Assembly (NCBI GenBank): GCA_005884005.1
Contig: VAWI01000018.1
Span: forward strand, 1 to 52,548
DNA: 52,548 bases
DNA from: Actinomycetota bacterium
GTDB taxonomy: Bacteria > Actinomycetota > Thermoleophilia > Gaiellales > Gaiellaceae
Direction: 5' to 3'
In this document: positions 32,839 to 39,893 of the stretch, piece after piece
Position numbering within the stretch: the first letter of the stretch is position 1
Layout of the letters: the number at the start of each line of letters is the position of its first letter
Made by a program: the position numbers and the translations under genes
The notes under the pieces: model-generated
Databases searched by the model: none
What the model was told of the DNA's origin: nothing
What the model saw: the letters and a program-made list of their open reading frames with translations, nothing else

Positions 32839-33510
32839 CTAATCAGAGCGGCGGCTCCACTCGTACAGCGCGATCGCTCCGGCCGCGGCGACGTTGAGCG
32901 ATTCCGCCGGCCCGGAGGTCGGAATCGTCGCCACCAAGTCGCAGCCCGCCAGCACGTCCTCAGGCAGCCCCTCGCGCTCCGCGCCGAGGACGAAGACCGG
33001 GGAATCGCCGAACTTCAGCTCGCGAAGCGGCGTTCCGCCGCGGGCGACGAGTCCGATCCTCTGCCCCGCCGCCTCACCGAGCGGCACCCGAAAAACCGCC
33101 CCGGCCGAGGCGCGCAGTGCCTTCGGCCCCGTTGGATCGGCGCTGCCCGGCGAGAGCTCGACCGACGCGCCGAACGCGTCGGCGGTGCGAATGAGCGTGC
33201 CGACGTTGCCGGGGTCGCCGACGCGCCAGAGCGAAAGGGCGGCGGGCCGCTGCTCGAAGGCCGGCAGATCCGCGCGCCGAAAGACTGCGATCGCGCGAGC
33301 CGGATGCGGCAGCGTCGAGACCTGCGCGAGCAGCTCCGGGACAACCGTCTCGCCTGACACGAGCAGCTCGACCGGTTCGAGTCCCGCCTCGAGCGCCGCG
33401 TCGACGAGATCCTCGCCCTCGGCGACGAACAGTCCGAGCTTGTCCCGCCAGCGCCGGGCATGAAGCTTGCGGACGAGCTTCAGCGTCTCATTCCGGGGTG
33501 AGGTGATCAC
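32839..33510 (-). CDS. TrmH/SpoU-family RNA 2'-O-methyltransferase
   Basis: 223 residues. An N-terminal substrate-binding part (SPRNETLKLVRKLHARRWRD) precedes the SPOUT knot with DPGNVGTLIRTADAFGAS (motif 1), VLGAEREGLPE (motif 2) and IPTSGPAESLNVAAAGAIAL (motif 3). It lies between rplT and pheS as in many genomes. GTG 33510 overlaps the stop of the remnant upstream (GTGA). The target is probably 23S rRNA or a tRNA. Confidence 0.93.
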   Translation of the reverse strand: MITSPRNETLKLVRKLHARRWRDKLGLFVAEGEDLVDAALEAGLEPVELLVSGETVVPELLAQVSTLPHPARAIAVFRRADLPAFEQRPAALSLWRVGDPGNVGTLIRTADAFGASVELSPGSADPTGPKALRASAGAVFRVPLGEAAGQRIGLVARGGTPLRELKFGDSPVFVLGAEREGLPEDVLAGCDLVATIPTSGPAESLNVAAAGAIALYEWSRRSD

Positions 33511-33767
33511 AGCCGCCGCGCAAGATTGAGAATCGCGAGGTACATCTTCCGTACGCGCCTCTCGGGCCGCGCTTCGATCCGGCGCCGGATCCGGGCATAA
33601 CCGGTGCCGGGCCCGACCTCCACGACGCGCGAACCTGGCCGCAGTTCTCCCAGGCTCACAAGATCATCGAACAGCCGCGCGGGATAAAGCGGTCGCGCCC
33701 GCTCGTAGAGTTCCGGGACTTCCTCGAAGGTCGCCCGAAGCAGTTGGCGGCTGCCGCGCTCGCTCAG
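33507..33767 (-). pseudogene. SAM methyltransferase remnant with internal in-frame deletion
   Basis: 86 residues. The N-terminal half reads [38 protein letters not shown], then motif I SRVVEVGPGTGYA. It joins directly to a C-terminal-like end RIEARPERRVRKMYLAILNL. The whole central SAM-binding and catalytic part, perhaps 150 residues or more, is missing, yet the frame is intact. Its likely CTG start overlaps the rplT stop (CTGA), and its stop overlaps the trmH-like start. It is probably a non-functional relic, still translated as a coupling bridge. Confidence 0.65.
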
Positions 33768-34123
33768 CTCGCGAGCGCCGACTTCGCCTGCTCGGCGATC
33801 GCGGCGAAGGCGTCGGGATCGGAAACGGCGAGATCCGCCAGAACCTTCCGATCCAAGCCGATCTCGGCCTTCCGGCAGCCGGCGATGAACTGGTTGTACG
33901 AGAGCCCGTTCTGCCGGGCCGCGGCGTTGATCCGCAGGATCCAGAGCCGGCGGAACTCGCGCTTGCGGTTCTTCCGGTCGCGGTAGGCGTAGGCGAGCGA
34001 GTGCTCGAGTTGCTCCTTCGCCTGGCGGTAGCTCGAGTGCTTCAAGCCCCAGTAGCCGCGGGTCTGTTCGAGCACCTTCCGGCGCTTCTTGCGGGCGTGA
34101 ACGGATCGCTTTACACGCGGCAC
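33764..34123 (-). CDS. rplT: 50S ribosomal protein L20
   Basis: 119 residues, normal length. [20 protein letters not shown], then [17 protein letters not shown] and [16 protein letters not shown] are diagnostic. It is 4 nt downstream of rpmI in the infC operon. Confidence 0.98.
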   Translation of the reverse strand: MPRVKRSVHARKKRRKVLEQTRGYWGLKHSSYRQAKEQLEHSLAYAYRDRKNRKREFRRLWILRINAAARQNGLSYNQFIAGCRKAEIGLDRKVLADLAVSDPDAFAAIAEQAKSALAS

Positions 34124-34127
34124 AGCG

Positions 34128-34325
34128 CTACCTCATCCCGAGCAGCTTCTTGACCGACTTGACGTTCGACTCGTGGAGCGGCGTGTCCTTGCTGAAGCTT
34201 CGCTTCTTCTTAGCCGACTTCTTCTCGAGCAGGTGACTCTTCATTGCTCGCCGGCGCATCAGCTTGCCCGTTCCGGTCACCTTGAACCGCTTCTTCGCTG
34301 CGCTCTGTCTCTTGATCTTCGGCAT
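34128..34325 (-). CDS. rpmI: 50S ribosomal protein L35
   Basis: 65 residues. [20 protein letters not shown] and the Arg/Lys-rich [16 protein letters not shown] are typical. The ATG lies well inside the infC reading frame; GGGAG about 12 nt upstream is its ribosome-binding site. Confidence 0.97.
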   Translation of the reverse strand: MPKIKRQSAAKKRFKVTGTGKLMRRRAMKSHLLEKKSAKKKRSFSKDTPLHESNVKSVKKLLGMR

Positions 34326-34893
34326 CTGTTTTCGTCACTCCCGCGTTCTTCGTGGGCCCGAGCAGCATTGTCATGTTCCGTCCGTCGAGCAGCGGCTGCT
34401 GTTCGACCTGGCCGATGTCCTTAACGTCCTCAGCCAGCCGGATCAGCAGGTCCCGCCCACGCTCCGGATGAGTCGTCTCGCGACCCCGGAACATGATCGT
34501 CACCTTGACCTTTGCGCGCTGGTTGAGGAAGCGCTGGACGTGGCCCTTCTTGGTGTTGTAGTCGTGGATCCCGATCTTCGGCCTGAACTTGATCTCCTTG
34601 ACGTTGACCTGCGACTGGTGCTTGCGTGCGAGCTTGGCCTTCTGCTCCTGTTCGTAGCGGTACTTGCCGTGATCCATGATCCGCGCGACCGGCGGATCTG
34701 CCTGCTGCGCGACGACAACCAGGTCGAGGTCGTTGTCGCGCGCGATTTGTAGCGCCTCGTCCTTCGTCTTGATCCCCAACTGAGAGCCGTCTTCGCCGAT
34801 CAGGCGGACCCTCGATGCGCGGATGTTTTCGTTCAGCGCCTCGTTCCGGGGCGGCCGCGGCGGATCGGCTGTGAACCGTCTCCGGGGCCTCAA
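34210..34893 (-). CDS. infC: Translation initiation factor IF-3 with extended C-terminus
   Basis: 227 residues against about 180 normally. N-domain: NEALNENIRASRVRLIGEDG. C-domain: KEIKFRPKIGIHDYNTKKGH, VTIMFRGRETTHPERG, and the usual end near LLDGRNMTMLLGPTK. After that, about 45 acidic residues run on and overlap rpmI out of frame for 116 nt. The start is TTG 34893 with GAGAGG upstream; infC genes usually have a rare start for autoregulation. IF-3 monitors start-codon pairing on the 30S subunit. Confidence 0.93.
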   Translation of the reverse strand: MRPRRRFTADPPRPPRNEALNENIRASRVRLIGEDGSQLGIKTKDEALQIARDNDLDLVVVAQQADPPVARIMDHGKYRYEQEQKAKLARKHQSQVNVKEIKFRPKIGIHDYNTKKGHVQRFLNQRAKVKVTIMFRGRETTHPERGRDLLIRLAEDVKDIGQVEQQPLLDGRNMTMLLGPTKNAGVTKTDAEDQETERSEEAVQGDRNGQADAPASNEESPAREEVG

Positions 34894-34934
34894 GAACCTC
34901 TCACCAAGCTGCCAGCTCCTCCTTCTAGAACGAC

Positions 34935-34954
34935 AAAACCGCTGCGCGCAGCGG
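34935..34954 (-). terminator. Intrinsic terminator / attenuator between thrS and infC
   Basis: On the minus strand the palindrome CCGCTGCGCGCAGCGG is followed directly by TTTT. It can end thrS transcripts or attenuate infC-rpmI-rplT in the style of L20-leader control. Confidence 0.65.
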
Positions 34955-35045
34955 CCCGTTTCCTCGTCCTTTTCGACTCGGTTGAACCCCCAATAGGCTC
35001 TCGGCCCTGAGGGTGAGGAACGGGTCCGCTCCTACTTTTCAGGCT

Positions 35046-36935
35046 TCAGAGGGTAGCAAGGTCTTTCAGGAACTCGTCAAGACTTTTCGTCGACTGCGCG
35101 CCATGGCGCTCGCGGATCGCCAGCGAGTCGTCCGACTCGCGGTCGCCGTAGACGATCACGTAGGGGATTTTTTCCAGCTCGGCCTCGCGGATGCGCTTGC
35201 CAACCGTGTCGTCACGCTCGTCCACGTCGACTCGGTGACCGGCCTCCCGTAGCTTCGACGCGAGCTCCCAAGCCGCCTCGCGATGATCCTCGCCGACGGG
35301 AAGCACGAGTAGCTGCACCGGCGCAAGCCAGAACGGAAACTCGCCGGCGTAGTGCTCGATCAGGATCCCGATGAACCGCTCCAACGAGCCGAACAGTGCG
35401 CGGTGGATCAGGTAAGGCGTGTGCTCCTTGTTGTCCGGACCCATATAGGTGCATCCGAGGCGCGCCGGCTGCTGACTGTCGAGCTGGATCGTCCCCATCT
35501 GCCACGGCCGGCCGAGCGCATCATCGATGAAGAAGTCGATCTTCGGGCCGTAGAAGGCGCCCTCGCCCTCGGCTAGGCGGTAACGCAATCCCATTTGGTC
35601 AGCCGCCGCCCGAAGGACGCTCTCCGTGTAATCCCACTGCTCATCCGTCCCGAGCTTCTTCGCCGGTCGAGTCGCAAGCTCGGCGTGCGCGAGCTCCCGA
35701 ACGCCGAAACGGTCGTACAGAACGGCGAGGTAATCGAACATGCCGTCGATCTCGTCCTGGATTTGCTCCTCGGTGCAGAAGACGTGTGCGTCGTCCTGGC
35801 TGAATTGGCGCGCCCGCGTCAGCCCGTGCAGCGCGCCGGTCGGCTCGTCGCGATGGAGCACTGCGGCCTCGGCGTACCGGATCGGAAGCTCCCGATAGCT
35901 ACGGAGCTGGGATGAGAAGACCAGCATGTGCCCTGGGCAGTTCATGGGCTTCAGCCCGAACGTCGTTTCCCCGTGCTCGATCAGGAAGATGTTCTCGCGG
36001 TAGTTGTCCCAATGGCCCGAGCGCTTCCAGAGCTCGACGTCCCACATCAGTGGCGTCTTCACCTCGAGGTAGCCGCGCTTGGCGTTCTCGGCGCGGCGGA
36101 GATCCTCCAGCGCATTCCAGATCGCCATTCCCTTCGGATGCCAGAGCGCCGCGCCTGGGGAGTGCGGGTCGAAGTTGAACAGATCGAGCTGCGGGCCGAG
36201 CTTTCGGTGGTCGCGGCGCCGAGCATCCTCGAGCCTCTCCATGTAGGCGTCCAGATCGGCCTGGTCGTAGAAGGCCGTGCCGTAGATCCGCGTCAGCTGC
36301 TTGTTGTGCTCGTTCCCCCGCCAGTAGGCGCCGGCGAGCCCGGTCAGCTTGACCGCTTTGATCGGCTTGGAGTTCTGGAGGTGCGGCCCACGGCAGAGGT
36401 CGGTGAAGTCACCCTGCGTGTAGAGGGAGATCTCGCCTTCCGCGGTGTCGACGAGCTCGATCTTGTACGGCTCGTCCTCGGCCTCGAAGCGCCGCCGCGC
36501 CTCCTCACGCGAGACCTCCTGGCGATTCCATTCGCGCCCTTCGGAAAGCTCCTTGCGCATCTCGGCCTCGATCCGCTCCAGATCGGATTCCGAGATCGGC
36601 TCGGGGAACTCGAAGTCGTAGTAGAAGCCGTTCTCGATCGGCGGCCCGATCGCGATCTTGACGCCTGGATAGAGGCGGCGGACGGCCTCGGCGAGCAGGT
36701 GCGCAGTCGAATGCCGCAGGACGTAGAGAGCGTCCGGATCGTCCTTGTCCCGCGTCGTCAGGATCTGGATCTGTTGCCCGTCCTCGAGCGGTAGCCGCAG
36801 GTCCTGAACGTGCCCATCCGAACGAAGGAGAACCGCCTGCTCCGCGAGCTTCGGACCGATCGCGGCGGCCGCGTCGCGGCCGGTCGCACCGTCGGGAAGT
36901 TCAAGTTCGGAGTTGTCGGGAAGGACGACTTTCAT
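35046..36935 (-). CDS. thrS: Threonyl-tRNA synthetase
   Basis: 629 residues. N-terminal TGS domain (VVLPDNSELELPDGATG), editing domain with HSTAHLLAEAV and the CRGPH region, catalytic core with zinc Cys in NCPGHMLVF, motif 2 LHRDEPTGALHGLTRARQF, and an anticodon-binding end (WLAPVQLLVLPVGEDH). ATG 36935 is preferred over 36989 because it gives the normal TGS start and has TATCCT 8 nt upstream. Confidence 0.97.
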   Translation of the reverse strand: MKVVLPDNSELELPDGATGRDAAAAIGPKLAEQAVLLRSDGHVQDLRLPLEDGQQIQILTTRDKDDPDALYVLRHSTAHLLAEAVRRLYPGVKIAIGPPIENGFYYDFEFPEPISESDLERIEAEMRKELSEGREWNRQEVSREEARRRFEAEDEPYKIELVDTAEGEISLYTQGDFTDLCRGPHLQNSKPIKAVKLTGLAGAYWRGNEHNKQLTRIYGTAFYDQADLDAYMERLEDARRRDHRKLGPQLDLFNFDPHSPGAALWHPKGMAIWNALEDLRRAENAKRGYLEVKTPLMWDVELWKRSGHWDNYRENIFLIEHGETTFGLKPMNCPGHMLVFSSQLRSYRELPIRYAEAAVLHRDEPTGALHGLTRARQFSQDDAHVFCTEEQIQDEIDGMFDYLAVLYDRFGVRELAHAELATRPAKKLGTDEQWDYTESVLRAAADQMGLRYRLAEGEGAFYGPKIDFFIDDALGRPWQMGTIQLDSQQPARLGCTYMGPDNKEHTPYLIHRALFGSLERFIGILIEHYAGEFPFWLAPVQLLVLPVGEDHREAAWELASKLREAGHRVDVDERDDTVGKRIREAELEKIPYVIVYGDRESDDSLAIRERHGAQSTKSLDEFLKDLATL

Positions 36936-37068
36936 GGCAGAGCAGGATACTTCCGGCAATCGTCCCGACAATCGAGACGACGACCGCAACGAAGAGCTAG
37001 AAGAATCGCCTGTTCCAGACCCTGAGGCGACGAACGGCGACGCCGACGACGACCCCGGAGCTGACTAG
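36934..37068 (+). CDS. Small acidic protein (44 aa), start overlapping thrS start
   Basis: MAEQDTSGNRPDNRDDDRNE then a tail ending DADDDPGAD, highly acidic and probably disordered. GGAAGGA lies 8 nt upstream. Its ATG shares the CATG with the thrS ATG on the other strand, and its TAG shares CTAG with the stop of the convergent MmcQ gene. The neat stop overlap argues it is real, but composition alone cannot prove it. Confidence 0.4.
   Translation: MAEQDTSGNRPDNRDDDRNEELEESPVPDPEATNGDADDDPGAD
36944..36949 (-). promoter_or_regulatory. -10 box of thrS, nearly leaderless
   Basis: On the minus strand TATCCT then 8 nt and ATG 36935. It lies inside the divergent 44-aa frame. Confidence 0.4.
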
Positions 37069-37418
37069 ACCCAGGCGGCCTCCCGCACGCTCGCGGGCGC
37101 CTTCAGCCAGTAGCTCTCACGCAGCCACTCGAGCGCTGCAGTAAGCGTTTCCTCGTCTGTCACCGTTGCCGTGATCCACCCGTAGCGGCCGACGTAGCGG
37201 GCGACGCTCACGTACGGGAGCAAGTGCGCGACCTCACGCTCTTCGGCCGTCAGCTTCAGCGTCAGCTGGACTGCCTTCGGCTCGACCGTGAGCCACGCGA
37301 AGACCTTGTTGGCGCCGACCTTGAAGACCGGGAAATCACCCCACGGGTGGTCCTCGTACGTCTCGGGGAAAGAGAGCGCAAGCTGTCGAATCCGTGTCTC
37401 GATTGCGGTTCCCAGCAC
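37065..37418 (-). CDS. MmcQ/YjbR-family protein
   Basis: 117 residues. ALSFPETYEDHPWGDFPVFK and VGANKVFAWLTVEP are the MmcQ/YjbR start; ARYVGRYGWITATV and the final helix WLRESYWLKAPASV complete it. Members are thought to be DNA-binding because of a CyaY-like fold, but functions are mostly unknown. Confidence 0.9.
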   Translation of the reverse strand: MLGTAIETRIRQLALSFPETYEDHPWGDFPVFKVGANKVFAWLTVEPKAVQLTLKLTAEEREVAHLLPYVSVARYVGRYGWITATVTDEETLTAALEWLRESYWLKAPASVREAAWV

Positions 37419-37495
37419 GACGTCATTCTCGTCGTTTGGCCTCGGCGGGGCTCGGGTATCCGTAATCGTTCAAACCCATAAAGCGGGAGGACCAA

Positions 37496-37912
37496 ATGGC
37501 GAAGAGCGTCCAGGAGTTGATGACATCGAATCCGTGCTCGATCGACTCGAACAAGTCCGTCGCCTACGCCGCGAAGATGATGCGTGACGAGAACGTCGGT
37601 CTCGCGCCAATCGTCGACGGGGACCGGCTCGTAGGGACGGTCACCGATCGCGACATCACGATTCGGATCGTCGCGGAAGGCAAGGATCCGGAGTCGACCA
37701 ACGTGGCCGAGATCGCATCAACCGAACTCGTCACGGTCGAGCCGCAGCAGGACCTCTACGAGGCGCTGCGGCTGATGGCGAAGCACCAAGTGCGTCGCCT
37801 CCCGGTCGTCGAGGAGAACGGCCGGCTCGTCGGCGTCGTCGCGCAGGCCGACGTCGCGCGCAACGCCCATGACGCCCAAACCGGCGAGCTCGTCGAGCAG
37901 ATCTCGAAGTAG
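37496..37912 (+). CDS. Two-CBS-domain protein
   Basis: 138 residues. Two CBS repeats: VGLAPIVDGDRLVGTVTDRD in the first and VRRLPVVEENGRLVGVVAQA in the second. It binds an adenosine nucleotide such as AMP or ATP as a stand-alone sensor. GCGGGAGGACC precedes the ATG. The structured RNA at 37942 follows its stop after 29 nt. Confidence 0.94.
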   Translation: MAKSVQELMTSNPCSIDSNKSVAYAAKMMRDENVGLAPIVDGDRLVGTVTDRDITIRIVAEGKDPESTNVAEIASTELVTVEPQQDLYEALRLMAKHQVRRLPVVEENGRLVGVVAQADVARNAHDAQTGELVEQISK

Positions 37913-37941
37913 CGGCGCCGAGCCGCTCCACGGAGAACGGC

Positions 37942-38020
37942 CCGAGCCGGCAAGGCCGACTCGGCCTCCTGGTCGGCGTCGCAAGCGAACGCCTCAGAGG
38001 GTGGCTTCGGCCGCCCTTTT
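37942..38020 (+). ncRNA. Structured RNA motif, copy A, ending in an intrinsic terminator
   Basis: Hairpin 1 (37942-37964): CCGAG-c-CGGC, loop AAG, GCCG-a-CTCGG. Hairpin 2 (37975-37993): GGCGT-CG, loop CAAG, CG-a-ACGCC. A terminator follows: GGGTGGC, TTCG, GCCGCCC (37999-38016) and TTTT. Copy B at 38353 has the same plan with compensatory changes. It may be a 3' processed RNA of the CBS gene or a riboswitch-like leader. Confidence 0.55.
37999..38020 (+). terminator. Intrinsic terminator after the CBS gene
   Basis: 7-bp stem with a TTCG tetraloop followed by TTTT. Confidence 0.8.
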
Positions 38021-38100
38021 CGTTCGGAGGGTGCAGGGCTTACACACTTTTTACGGTTTGGTGCAGCAAGAGTTTGCATCCGCACGTCATATGTTGAGTC

Positions 38101-38301
38101 ATGGCAAACCGTGATCCCCGCATCGAGAGCCTCGAGCGCGACATTGCCACGCTCGTCGAGCAGCGCCAGACGCTTCGATCGAGCGGCGCCGAAGCCCGCG
38201 AGCTCGAGCGCAATCGCCGCGAGATCGTCGCCCGCCAGCATGAGCTCTCCGAGACGCTGATCTCGGTCTACGCGCCGCAGCCGGCCTTCGCGATCGCTTA
38301 A
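38101..38301 (+). CDS. Small coiled-coil protein (66 aa)
   Basis: DPRIESLERDIATLVEQRQT then AREVELERN-like heptads (ARELERNRREIVARQHEL) form a probable coiled-coil. It ends YAPQPAFAIA. TATGTT lies 5 nt before the ATG, consistent with a near-leaderless start. It is flanked by the two related RNA motifs. The family is unknown. Confidence 0.65.
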   Translation: MANRDPRIESLERDIATLVEQRQTLRSSGAEARELERNRREIVARQHELSETLISVYAPQPAFAIA

Positions 38302-38352
38302 GAACCCGTTGCGAAAGACTTGCCGACGCCGGCTTGCCACCCGAGATTAGAC

Positions 38353-38406
38353 GGACGCCCGGGCAAAGACCGGACGTCCTCCAGGTCGGCGTCGCAAGCG
38401 AGCGCC
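38353..38406 (+). ncRNA. Structured RNA motif, copy B, in the leader of the 78-aa gene
   Basis: Hairpin 1 (38353-38379): GGACG-c-CCGG, loop GCAAAGA, CCGG-a-CGTCC. Hairpin 2 (38388-38406): GGCGT-CG, loop CAAG, CG-a-GCGCC. Compared with copy A, every stem of hairpin 1 differs in sequence but still pairs, with the same c/a mismatch; hairpin 2 shows one A-U to G-U change. A third hairpin of similar plan (ACGG-c-CCGG ... CCGG-t-CCGT, 38426-38453) precedes the Shine-Dalgarno. Confidence 0.55.
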
Positions 38407-38477
38407 TTAACCTCTCGTTTGACACACGGCCCGGCCGGTAAGACCCGGTCCGTCAAGTCGTGCGAAAGGAGCTCTCG

Positions 38478-38714
38478 ATGCCGAACAAGCGCGCGAGCGT
38501 CAAGAACGAGAAGCAGTACGAGAAGCTGAAGGAAAAGGGCATGTCGAAGGAGCGCGCGGCGAAGATCTCCAACTCGCCCGGCGCCTCGAGCCGCGGCGGC
38601 AAGAAGTCGGGGTCGAGCTCATCCTCGCGCTCTAGCTCCAAGCAAGGTGGAACGACCGCTCAGAAGAAGGCGGCGGGCCGCAAGGGCGGCAAGGCCGCAG
38701 CGCGGAAGTCATAG
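38478..38714 (+). CDS. Small basic stress-type protein (78 aa)
   Basis: MPNKRASVKNEKQYEKLKEK, GMSKERAAKISN, a Ser/Gly linker, then AGRKGGKAAARKS. It matches the actinobacterial Lys/Ser-rich family (DUF7218-like) with a KGG-type end. AAAGGAG lies 7 nt before ATG 38478. The 176-nt leader contains RNA motif copy B, so expression may be controlled there. Function is unknown. Confidence 0.8.
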   Translation: MPNKRASVKNEKQYEKLKEKGMSKERAAKISNSPGASSRGGKKSGSSSSSRSSSKQGGTTAQKKAAGRKGGKAAARKS

Positions 38715-38736
38715 CTCGAACACCGCCGGCAAAGAG

Positions 38737-38766
38737 AGAGGGCGGCCCTGCAACGGAAACCGCCCT
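38737..38766 (+). terminator. Intrinsic terminator after the 78-aa gene
   Basis: GAGGGCGG (38737-38744) pairs with CCGCCCTC (38759-38766), followed by T-rich DNA. Confidence 0.75.
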
Positions 38767-38910
38767 CGCTTTACTGTTTTTCTCTGGAGCACGGAGGTCA
38801 GCGGCGAGCCACCCTGAACCTGCTCCTGACGAATCATCGGTAAACGATCTAGTTCTGCTTCCCCCTTTCGGGCGACATAGAGGCCGCTCAAGGTAGACCG
38901 ATCCACGGGC

Positions 38911-38916
38911 GATACT
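38911..38916 (+). promoter_or_regulatory. -10-like box GATACT, predicted leaderless
   Basis: GATACT then 6 nt and ATG 38923. The first base departs from TAnnnT. Confidence 0.35.
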
Positions 38917-38922
38917 TCCGCA

Positions 38923-39117
38923 ATGGAGATCGAGAGAATCCCACTCGAATTCGCGAGCGACGCTGAAGCCCGTGACGCCATCGAGGAGATCCGGACTCTG
39001 TTCGAGGTCGCCGAAGACGGGGAGCTCGACCTCGGACCGGCGTTGCGCTCGTTGCTGAGAAACGCGTATTGGGCGATCGACGGCGCTCTCGCGCGCTGCG
39101 ACGTCGCGTCTTTCTGA
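38923..39117 (+). CDS. Small unknown protein (64 aa)
   Basis: MEIERIPLEFASDAEARDAI, then EDGELDLGPALRSLLRNAYW. It is soluble and helical with many acidic residues. It lies just before the GNAT gene, which has its own promoter. I recognise no family. Confidence 0.6.
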   Translation: MEIERIPLEFASDAEARDAIEEIRTLFEVAEDGELDLGPALRSLLRNAYWAIDGALARCDVASF

Positions 39118-39136
39118 GAGCCGCAGGATTCGCGGA

Positions 39137-39142
39137 TAGATT
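39137..39142 (+). promoter_or_regulatory. -10 box of a predicted leaderless promoter (GNAT gene)
   Basis: TAGATT then 6 nt and GTG 39149. Confidence 0.5.
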
Positions 39143-39148
39143 CGCCGT

Positions 39149-39886
39149 GTGGTCGAGCCGCTCCTCGAAAACCCAAAGGCACTGACAGAGAGGATCGGCG
39201 AGGCGCTCGGCGGAGCCGCGGTGGAGCGGCCGGGCCTCAGCGGATTTCTGAGCTCGAAGTCCGACCGGTTCCTCAACCAGCTCTTCGCGTCTCGGAAGAT
39301 CACGCCGAGAGACGCCGCTGAGGCGCTGGAGGGCCGACCAGGGTTCGTATGGCTTGCCGAGAAGGCGGACGCCGACGAGCTCGATGCGGCCGGCGTGGGG
39401 CGACTCGTCGTGCTCAAGATGCATGGAATGACGGCACTGACCGCACCGCCGAAGGAGCTGCGGCTCCCGGAGGCTGAAATCGCCGAGGTGCGATCCGGCG
39501 GCGATCTCGACGACTGGTTTGCCGTCTACAGCGAGGTCTTCGGCGCCGATCCGAGCGGACGCGACGAATGGGCTCGCATTCATCACGTGCTCGGCCCGTC
39601 CGGGGACGGCTCGCTGCTTCTTCTGCTAGCCCGAGTGGACGACTCGCCTGCGGCGACCGGCGCCGCGTTCTTTCAACCGGGTCTGGTGGGTCTCTATTGC
39701 TTCACGACGCTCGAGGGCATGCGCCGCAGGGGACTGGCCTCAGCGCTCGTGCATGCGTCCCACGAAGCGGCGCGGGCCAGGGGAATCGAGCGCGCTATCC
39801 TGCAGGCCACGGGCTCCGGCAAACCCGCTTACGTACGAGTGGGTTACCGGGAGGAGCGATCGCTCTCGGTCTTGTTCTCACCGTAG
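39149..39886 (+). CDS. Protein with C-terminal GNAT acetyltransferase domain
   Basis: 245 residues. The N-terminal 100 residues (LSGFLSSKSDRFLNQLFASR) are not assigned. The C-terminal half is a GNAT domain: GLYCFTTLEGMRRRGLASAL with the acetyl-CoA loop, then GIERAILQATGSGKPAYVRV and GYREERS. The substrate is unknown. It is followed after 7 nt by a phosphotransferase gene. Confidence 0.85.
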   Translation: MVEPLLENPKALTERIGEALGGAAVERPGLSGFLSSKSDRFLNQLFASRKITPRDAAEALEGRPGFVWLAEKADADELDAAGVGRLVVLKMHGMTALTAPPKELRLPEAEIAEVRSGGDLDDWFAVYSEVFGADPSGRDEWARIHHVLGPSGDGSLLLLLARVDDSPAATGAAFFQPGLVGLYCFTTLEGMRRRGLASALVHASHEAARARGIERAILQATGSGKPAYVRVGYREERSLSVLFSP

Positions 39887-39893
39887 GCGAGAA

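Noticed and set aside
37942..38453. c-di-GMP riboswitch for the GGGCAAAG-type loops
   Set aside because: The conserved three-way junction and the receptor sequences of GEMM-type riboswitches are missing; the element is two simple hairpins.
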